18,143 nt of DNA, from assembly GCA_034408745.1 (NCBI GenBank), contig JAWXCM010000312.1, positions 1 to 18,143 of the forward strand, in the 5' to 3' direction. A program made the position numbers and the translations under genes. The notes beneath the pieces are model-generated. The model was not told the origin of the DNA. It searched no databases and worked only from the letters and a program-made list of their open reading frames with translations. This DNA comes from JAWXCM01 sp034408745 (GTDB taxonomy: Bacteria > Acidobacteriota > Terriglobia > Bryobacterales > Bryobacteraceae). This document shows positions 12,486 through 18,143 of this stretch, one piece after another (position 1 is the stretch's first letter; every line of letters begins with the position of its first letter).

Positions 12486-15400
12486 TTAGAAGTAGTACTT
12501 CAGACCGATCTGCATATTGCGAGGTCCGACGCCGTTGCGCAGACCAGTGATCTGCCCAAAGTTCGTCGAGCCGAAAGCCAGCCCGCCCGGATCGCCAAAC
12601 ATCGGCGTATTCGTAACGTTGGTGGCTTCGAGACGGAACTCAAACCGCTGACCTTCCCACGTATTGACGCTTTTCAACAGAGCCGCATCCAGCGTCTTGA
12701 TCCCAGGTCCGCGATAGTTCAGGTTGCGGGGAGCGCTACCCGGAACATCGATCGCAGGCTGAGCAAACGCCGCCGGATTGAACCAGCCATTCAGCCGGTC
12801 CTGCACACGGCCACTCGTGCTCGGGTCGCCAATCAGGTTCGGCCGCTGTGTGCCGTCCCAAATGTTGCCACCCGACTGCGTCACCTGCAGCGGCACACCG
12901 CTCTGCATCAGCATCACGCCGCTGACGTTCCAGCCGCCGACGATGGCATCCATGATCCGGTTCATATTCGAACCGAACTTCCGCTTCTGACCGAACGGCA
13001 GTTCATACATACCCGTGATCACCGCACGATGAGCCACGTCATGCGACGACAGAGCACGCTCGCCCCGCAGATCCCAAATGTTCTGGATGCTCGTCGATCC
13101 ACCCAGCCAGGACACGTTGCCCGAGCTGTGCGAAACGTTGTCGATCATCTTCGACCACGTGTAGTGCGTCAGAGCCGTGAAGCCCCTGGCATACCGCTTC
13201 TCCCACTTCACCTGCAACGCGTGATAGTTGGAGTCGCCGCGAGCCGGTTCCGCCGTGCCGGAGCTCAAACCGTCATACTGCGGATACGGACGGAGCAGAC
13301 GGAACTGCTGCGCGGTACGGCCGCTCAACTGCGAACGCGCATCCGTGATCTGACCGAAGAACGGATTGGGCACCTGCGCCTGCAGCTGCGTGCGGGTCAT
13401 GTAGTTGCTCCCGCCCTGCATCCAGTAGTTCGGGCTCAGCGGCGACAGCGTCGTGATCGGCATGAACAGGTGCGTACCGCGGCTGCCCGTGTAGTTCATT
13501 TCCAGAACCGACTGGCCAGGCAGTTCGCGCTGAATCGACAGGTTCCACGAGTGGTACTCGGGGTTGCGGTTGAAGTCCGGCACCGGTGAGCCAATGCCGA
13601 AACCGAGCAGCGTGCGATCGCCTTCCGCACGGCCTGGCGGCCGCAGAATGCCATCCGGGAACGGATTGCTCATGCGCCGGTTCAGCGTGGCGTTCGAATC
13701 GGTGGTCCACACCACAGGCGAGTTGATGGTGAAGCCCGTACCCGGCCGACCAAACACCGTCGCGCGCGACAGCGTGTAGAACAGACCGTAGCCCGCACGG
13801 ATGGCCGTCTTCGGAGTCGCTGCGTAAGCGAAACCGATGCGCGGCTGAAAGTTGTTCATGTCGCTCTTAAACGGCGACCGGTTCTTGTCGTCGTTGAACT
13901 TCAGCACGCCCTTCAGCGGAGTGCCGTTCAAAGTGACCGGCGAGTTGGCATCCAGGTCCAGATAGCTGTACCGGTTCTGCGTTTCCCAGCGCGGAACGTC
14001 GAAGTCATACCGCACGCCAAGGTTGAGCGTCAGGCGGTTGGTCACTTTCCAGTCGTCCTGGAAGTAGAAGCCCCAGTACGCCGACCGCGAAAACGCCTTC
14101 GGTTCGATGTGATAATCGGAGCCGGTTGCCCAGCCCAGCAGCATCGTAGCGAGGCCGTTGCCTTCGTTTCCGCCGCAGGAGTTGATCAGTCGGCAGGTCG
14201 CGCCGCGCGCGAAGTTGAAGCGGCCCGACGGATTGCCCGGCTGGTTGTAGTCGAGAATGTTGAACCGGCGCTCGCCACCGAACTTCATGTTGTGGCCGCC
14301 CCAGATCTTCGTCATTGATGCGACATACTGCTGCACCGATTCCTGGCGGTCCATGATCCAGAACCCTTCCGTACCAAACTCCTGGAAGCCTTCCGGAGCA
14401 AATCGCGGGAACACTTTGTGAGTCGCGGTGTCGCGCATGTTCGCCGGGAGACCCAGCGTGGTCACGTCGAACCCAAGACCTTCGAGCGGAAGACGGCTGA
14501 AGTCCGAGTGGGTCTTACCATAACGGAACGTGAACAGGGAGGTCGAGTTCAGCACGTGCGTGTAGTCCAACACCATCGCCTGCGTCAGCGTCCGGTTCGG
14601 ACCGCCCGTCCAGTAGGTCGGGTTCCCTGCTCCGAACAGATTCGGATTCGTGCCCTTGCTGGGAGCGCGGCTGTAACGGCCGCTCAGACGGCCGACACTC
14701 CCGAATGCGTGGTCGCCTTTGATCGTCATCTGCTGGTTATCGCTGGTGTTGACGCCCTGTCCGAACCAGTTCGCGGTGTTGGTGAACGCCGCACCGGGTT
14801 GGTTTGGAGTCGGCAGAAAGCTCTGAGCCTTCAGTGCGATCGGGTCCATCATGCTCTGCGGAACAATGTTGCCCGCTAACGGCCGACGCTCCACGTTGCC
14901 CTGCGCATTGGTGAACGTGTCGAAGGGGTTGTGGATCGTCATCAACTGGCCTGACGCGTTGAACGTCTGGGAGAAGTTGCCTGCCCGCTGAAGCGCGGTC
15001 GGGAGACTAACGTTGGCGCTCGTCGGGCTCTCCTGCTTGGTGTACTCGTAGCCGAAGAAGAAAAACGTCTTGTTCTTGATTACCGGACCACCGATCACAC
15101 CGCCGTACTGATCGCGGTGGAACGCCGGAATTGCCCGGCCCGCACGATTGGCGAACCAGTCGTTCGAGTTCAAAGCCGCATCTCGCATGAAGTAATAACC
15201 TGTGCCGTGGAAGTTATTCGTGCCGGAGCGCGTCACCATGTTGACCACGGCGCCGCCGGTCTGACCATACTCAGCGGAGAAGAAGTTCGTCTGCATCTTG
15301 AACTCCTGCACCGTATCCACAGACGGGGAGAACTTCAGGTCAGTGATACCCGAGTTCTGCTCGACGGTTGTAACCGTCACACCGTCCACCAGAACGTCAG

Positions 15401-15962
15401 ATGTCGAGTTCCGCGAACCATTGGCGGAGAAGTTGGTATTATTGTCTCCGCGACGGCCGCCCGACCCAACAACACCCGGCGTCAGATAAGCCAGTGACAT
15501 AGAGTTGCGTCCCAGGTTCGGCAACTGCAGAATGTACCGGTTCTCGATCACCTGACCAAGATTGGAAATGGTGGTGTTCACCATCGCAGCAGCACCCTGT
15601 ACTTCGACTGTCGTGGACACATCGCCGACAGAGAGCTTCGCATTGATTGTGGCCTGCTCCTGCACGGACAAAGAGAAATTACCGCTTGAAAAGCGTTTGA
15701 AACCAGCAGCTTCGACGGCGAGGACATACTTGCCGGGCGGCAGAGCCGTCACGGCAAATCGACCCGTCTCATCCGTGTTTGTTGTGAAATTGGTTCCGCG
15801 CTCTGCGTCAGTAACGACGATTTTGGCGGCACCGATCGATGCGCTGGACTCATCGGTAACGGTACCCCTGACACTCGCGGTAAAGGACTGTGCGAACCCG
15901 CAGGTGGCGGCTAGAAATGTAGCCACACCAACTGCGAGAACAGATCTACATAGATTTTTCAT
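12486..15962 (-). CDS. Oar-like TonB-dependent outer-membrane receptor with carboxypeptidase-regulatory domain
   Basis: The 1158-residue protein starts MKNLCRSVLAVGVATFLAAT and CGFAQ, a Sec signal probably cleaved near residue 24. Residues about 27-115 form a CarboxypepD-reg-like beta sandwich (ASVRGTVTDESSASIGAAKI, ETGRFAVTALPPGKYVLAVE). A plug-like region follows (DVLVDGVTVTTVEQ, VQEFKMQTNFFSAEYGQTGG, AVVNMVTRSGTNNFHGTGYY). The rest is a beta barrel with many LNLGVRYDFD-type strands, ending in QIGLKYYF with the aromatic C-terminal residue needed for barrel insertion. No clear TonB box is seen, as is common in this subfamily. Such receptors are expanded in Acidobacteriota and are assumed to take up large substrates; the ligand is unknown. 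A strong ribosome site GAGGTGA (complement of 15967-15973) precedes the ATG. Confidence 0.92.
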   Translation of the reverse strand: MKNLCRSVLAVGVATFLAATCGFAQSFTASVRGTVTDESSASIGAAKIVVTDAERGTNFTTNTDETGRFAVTALPPGKYVLAVEAAGFKRFSSGNFSLSVQEQATINAKLSVGDVSTTVEVQGAAAMVNTTISNLGQVIENRYILQLPNLGRNSMSLAYLTPGVVGSGGRRGDNNTNFSANGSRNSTSDVLVDGVTVTTVEQNSGITDLKFSPSVDTVQEFKMQTNFFSAEYGQTGGAVVNMVTRSGTNNFHGTGYYFMRDAALNSNDWFANRAGRAIPAFHRDQYGGVIGGPVIKNKTFFFFGYEYTKQESPTSANVSLPTALQRAGNFSQTFNASGQLMTIHNPFDTFTNAQGNVERRPLAGNIVPQSMMDPIALKAQSFLPTPNQPGAAFTNTANWFGQGVNTSDNQQMTIKGDHAFGSVGRLSGRYSRAPSKGTNPNLFGAGNPTYWTGGPNRTLTQAMVLDYTHVLNSTSLFTFRYGKTHSDFSRLPLEGLGFDVTTLGLPANMRDTATHKVFPRFAPEGFQEFGTEGFWIMDRQESVQQYVASMTKIWGGHNMKFGGERRFNILDYNQPGNPSGRFNFARGATCRLINSCGGNEGNGLATMLLGWATGSDYHIEPKAFSRSAYWGFYFQDDWKVTNRLTLNLGVRYDFDVPRWETQNRYSYLDLDANSPVTLNGTPLKGVLKFNDDKNRSPFKSDMNNFQPRIGFAYAATPKTAIRAGYGLFYTLSRATVFGRPGTGFTINSPVVWTTDSNATLNRRMSNPFPDGILRPPGRAEGDRTLLGFGIGSPVPDFNRNPEYHSWNLSIQRELPGQSVLEMNYTGSRGTHLFMPITTLSPLSPNYWMQGGSNYMTRTQLQAQVPNPFFGQITDARSQLSGRTAQQFRLLRPYPQYDGLSSGTAEPARGDSNYHALQVKWEKRYARGFTALTHYTWSKMIDNVSHSSGNVSWLGGSTSIQNIWDLRGERALSSHDVAHRAVITGMYELPFGQKRKFGSNMNRIMDAIVGGWNVSGVMLMQSGVPLQVTQSGGNIWDGTQRPNLIGDPSTSGRVQDRLNGWFNPAAFAQPAIDVPGSAPRNLNYRGPGIKTLDAALLKSVNTWEGQRFEFRLEATNVTNTPMFGDPGGLAFGSTNFGQITGLRNGVGPRNMQIGLKYYF

Positions 15963-16000
15963 GCTCTCACCTCAGAGAACTAGCAGCCAACGTGTTCGCC

Positions 16001-16006
16001 ATTATA
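16001..16006 (-). promoter_or_regulatory. -10 box of the Oar-like receptor gene
   Basis: A perfect TATAAT is read on the reverse strand, 38 bases upstream of the ATG at 15962. The best -35 at an 18-base spacer is TTACGA (3 of 6), so the promoter relies on its -10. It lies in the 85-bp region between divergent genes. I could not pick a convincing forward promoter for the TPR gene. Confidence 0.5.
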
Positions 16007-16047
16007 TCTGCTTCTGTAGCACTTTCGTAATAGCAGAAAGGTACAGG

Positions 16048-17118
16048 ATGAAACTTCTCTGCCCTCGCAAGCGTTTGTTAAACATCAGGTGTATTGTGCA
16101 GCGTCACCTTACAACCGCTCTGGTCATCCTCGGAAGTCTGCAGGCAGCCGAGTCAGTCGCTCCGAAGGAGCGGTTCGACATCCGTGGCGTCGTAGACGTC
16201 ATGGGCAGCCCTGAAATGCGCCGGTTCGGGCGTTCCGCCGCCCTGCGCCTCTCCTCCTCCACATCGCCCTACGCAGCCTCCGGCCACAGTGATCCTCTGA
16301 CCGGCCAGTTCCGCTTCAAAAAGGTGCCTGTTGGCCTCTACACCCTCGACGCGTTCGGCCGCGGAGGCTCAGCCCGCTACGCCATCCGCATTGACCGCGA
16401 AGCGGCCGGAGAGCAGAAGACCATTCGCATGGTGGTGCGTCTCCAGGTCCGCACCGGCGACCTGAAGAACCACCTCCGCCGCCGCTACGAAGTCTCCTAC
16501 CGAACCCTGTCGATCCCCGACAAGGCCATCCGTGAGTTCGAAGCCGCGGAGAAGAGAATCCAGAAGGACGAATACCCCGCCGCCATCGAGCGTCTGGAGA
16601 GAGCGGTGGAGCTGGCGCCGCAGTACACGACCGCCTGGAACCGCCTCGGCATCATAGCCTTCCACCAGAAGCGTCTGCCGGACGCCGAGCGCTATTTTAA
16701 AGGCGCCGCTGACAACAACCCCGAAGCATGGGACTCCCGTCTCCGTCTCGGCCAGGTAATCCTCATGCAGGGCCGAGCCTCCGAGGCGGTACCCTGGGTG
16801 GAGGAGGCAGTCAGGCTTCGGCCCGCCGACGCGTCCGCGCACAGCCAGCTCGCGCTCACCTACGTGGAACTTCGCCAGTACGACAAGGCGGTTCCGCACC
16901 TGAACGAGACGCGCCGCCTCGACCCGAAGCACTACAGCGAGCCCCAGCTCTGGCTGGCCCGAATCTACGTTGCGCAAAAGAAGTACCCCAATGCCGTTCG
17001 CGAAGTAGAGGAATACGTCTCCATCCACCCGCGCTCCCCGGAGTCCGAGTCGCTGAAGACCTGGCTAAAGAACGTCCGCACTCCGGGCTCCACTCCGGCC
17101 CCCGTCGAGGTGCCGTAG
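16048..17118 (+). CDS. Secreted or membrane-anchored TPR protein with carboxypeptidase-regulatory-like N-terminus
   Basis: ATG 16048 is chosen because it lies in the intergenic region just after AAAGG/CAGG; the frame upstream is antisense to the receptor. The 356-residue product has a basic start and a hydrophobic stretch (LTTALVILGSLQAAES) that looks like a signal peptide or anchor. A short beta domain follows (FDIRGVVDVMG, DPLTGQFRFKKVPVGLYTLD), similar to the first domain of Oar receptors. From about residue 170 come four TPR-like units, for example EYPAAIERLERAVELAPQY, RLPDAERYFKGAADNNPEA, RASEAVPWVEEAVRLRPAD and QYDKAVPHLNETRRLDPKH. TPR arrays bind proteins, so it probably acts as a periplasmic scaffold. 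It diverges from the Oar gene and precedes a dehydrogenase by 14 bases. Confidence 0.82.
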   Translation: MKLLCPRKRLLNIRCIVQRHLTTALVILGSLQAAESVAPKERFDIRGVVDVMGSPEMRRFGRSAALRLSSSTSPYAASGHSDPLTGQFRFKKVPVGLYTLDAFGRGGSARYAIRIDREAAGEQKTIRMVVRLQVRTGDLKNHLRRRYEVSYRTLSIPDKAIREFEAAEKRIQKDEYPAAIERLERAVELAPQYTTAWNRLGIIAFHQKRLPDAERYFKGAADNNPEAWDSRLRLGQVILMQGRASEAVPWVEEAVRLRPADASAHSQLALTYVELRQYDKAVPHLNETRRLDPKHYSEPQLWLARIYVAQKKYPNAVREVEEYVSIHPRSPESESLKTWLKNVRTPGSTPAPVEVP

Positions 17119-17132
17119 GACAATAGCGGGGA

Positions 17133-18119
17133 ATGCTCAAGGTCTTTATTCTCGACAGCGCCGCAGCACCTTACGGCACAGAGGCCTCAATCGAGACTGA
17201 AGTGTTGCGCGACACTGCCGAAGTGCACCTTCGTCACCTCCATCGCGACATCGACTTTGACGGTGAAGGCGGGGATGCGGACGCCCTCATTATCTGGCGC
17301 TTCCGCACTGTCACTTCGCATTTGCTGGCTCGCGCGGCGAAAGTACAGAGCATCGTTCGAAATGGGATAGGGTTCGACAATGTCGACATTGCCGCCGCGG
17401 CTGCGCTTGGGATTCCGGTGGCGAATGTCCCGGACTATGCCACAGAGGAAGTCGCCGACCACTCGATCGCACTCGCCCTCGCACTGGTTCGGCAAATCCG
17501 GCCTCTGACCCGGCACGTGGCGGAAGGAGGCTGGGACTGGAGCGCCGGGCAAGGCGCCCGGCGGTTGCGCGAACTCACGTTCGGCATTGTCGGTTGTGGA
17601 CGCATCGGCACTGCGACCGCACTGCGGGCCAAAGCGCTTGGGTTCCGGGTTCGATTCTACGATCCGTACGTGCCGCCGGGCATCGAGAAAGCGCTCGGGA
17701 TTGAACGCTGTGCCAGTCTGCGAGATCTGCTGGAGTCAGCGGAAGTGGTATCCCTGCACGTGCCCCTCACCGCGGAGACACGTTTTCTCATCGACACACC
17801 GCAGTTCGAGGCGATGCAGCCGGGGGCGTGGCTGGTCAACACGGCTCGCGGCCCGGTGGTTCGACAGGAAGCTCTGATGGATGCACTGGAATCGGGGAAA
17901 CTGGCTGGTGCCGGGCTCGACGTGCTGGAGAAGGAACCGGCTGGCGCTCTCGATTTGCTGGCGTTTCCGAACGTGCTGGTGACGCCACACGCCGCGTTCT
18001 ATTCCGCGGAGAGTCTGGATGAAGTTCGCCGGACTTCCGCCGGCATGATCCGCGAGACCCTCAGATCCGGCGCGGTGCGACACGTTGTCAACGGAATTAC
18101 CGCAGCGCGGCGGAGCTGA
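17133..18119 (+). CDS. D-isomer-specific 2-hydroxyacid dehydrogenase (CtBP-like)
   Basis: The 328-residue protein has the N-terminal catalytic half (ALIIWRFRTVTSHLL, IVRNGIGFDNVDIAAAAALG, VANVPDYATEEVADH) and the NAD-binding fold LTFGIVGCGRIGTATALRAK with GCGRIG at residues 154-159. The three catalytic residues are visible: Arg239 in NTARGP, Glu268 in LEKEP and His286 in TPHAAF. The SIALALALVRQIRPL and AFYSAES segments resemble bacterial C-terminal-binding-protein-type members more than serine-biosynthetic phosphoglycerate dehydrogenase, and there is no ACT domain. It reduces a 2-ketoacid with NADH, or the reverse, in the cytoplasm; the substrate is unknown. It lies 14 bases after the TPR gene with GGGG just before the ATG, so the two are probably co-transcribed. 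Confidence 0.9.
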   Translation: MLKVFILDSAAAPYGTEASIETEVLRDTAEVHLRHLHRDIDFDGEGGDADALIIWRFRTVTSHLLARAAKVQSIVRNGIGFDNVDIAAAAALGIPVANVPDYATEEVADHSIALALALVRQIRPLTRHVAEGGWDWSAGQGARRLRELTFGIVGCGRIGTATALRAKALGFRVRFYDPYVPPGIEKALGIERCASLRDLLESAEVVSLHVPLTAETRFLIDTPQFEAMQPGAWLVNTARGPVVRQEALMDALESGKLAGAGLDVLEKEPAGALDLLAFPNVLVTPHAAFYSAESLDEVRRTSAGMIRETLRSGAVRHVVNGITAARRS

Positions 18120-18143
18120 ATTCAGCCAGGCAGGCTCAGCAGC

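Noticed and set aside
15562..16047. N-terminal extension of the TPR protein by 162 codons
   Set aside because: It runs antisense through the start of the Oar-like receptor; the ATG at 16048 is followed by a signal-like segment.
1..18143. CRISPR array, tRNA or complete insertion sequence
   Set aside because: No regular direct repeats with spacers, no tRNA-like cloverleaf segment and no intact transposase were seen by eye; only the resolvase stub remains.

Overview
The window looks like an Acidobacteriota chromosome, probably of the Bryobacter/Solibacter type. This is inferred from gene content, not from a marker gene: a large Oar-like TonB-dependent receptor with an N-terminal carboxypeptidase-regulatory domain, a BlaI/BlaR1-type pair, a Tat-exported sulfatase and FAD oxidoreductase, and high GC. 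No rRNA, tRNA, CRISPR array or complete transposon is visible.

Region 1 (about 1-5060) is a decayed mobile or prophage segment. It starts inside a tail tape-measure gene (1-750). A reverse-strand HicA/HicB toxin-antitoxin cassette with a possible third small gene follows (725-1352), with its own promoter/operator. Two forward tail genes come next: an intact one (1404-1805), and a larger one (1806-about 3240) broken by a one-base frameshift in a G run. The second tail gene runs head-on into the 3' end of a reverse-strand winged-helix phage-type protein (3198-3755) that also looks cut short. A perfect 28-bp palindrome lies inside that gene. A stretch with no convincing gene (3756-4173) leads to the N-terminal stub of a serine resolvase (4174-about 4326), which abuts a small reverse-strand ORF with an internal stop (4324-4488). 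A BrnT/BrnA-type toxin-antitoxin pair (4502-5020) follows. Its toxin gene is frameshifted, its antitoxin is intact, and a twin-palindrome promoter lies upstream.

Region 2 (5122-12341, all reverse strand) is intact and tightly packed. In transcription order it holds a BlaI-type repressor, an M56 (BlaR1-type) membrane peptidase, a periplasmic sulfatase, a ROK sugar kinase, a Tat-exported FAD oxidoreductase and a GNAT acetyltransferase. Start/stop overlaps (TAATG, ATGA, and a 25-base overlap) couple the last four. BlaI and the peptidase sit 7 bases apart, and the peptidase ends 24 bases before the sulfatase. The M56 protein carries ten repeats of about 34 residues instead of a recognisable beta-lactam-binding sensor. 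A reasonable inference is a signal-responsive repressor/protease pair controlling or accompanying use of a sulfated carbohydrate.

Region 3 (12421-18119): a strong intrinsic terminator separates blaI from the large Oar-like outer-membrane receptor (12486-15962, reverse). Across an 85-bp intergenic region lie, on the forward strand, a secreted TPR protein (16048-17118) and a D-2-hydroxyacid dehydrogenase (17133-18119).

All four apparent gene-breaking lesions fall in region 1. Regions 2 and 3 have none that I can see, which supports a cryptic prophage/TA island next to working host genes.
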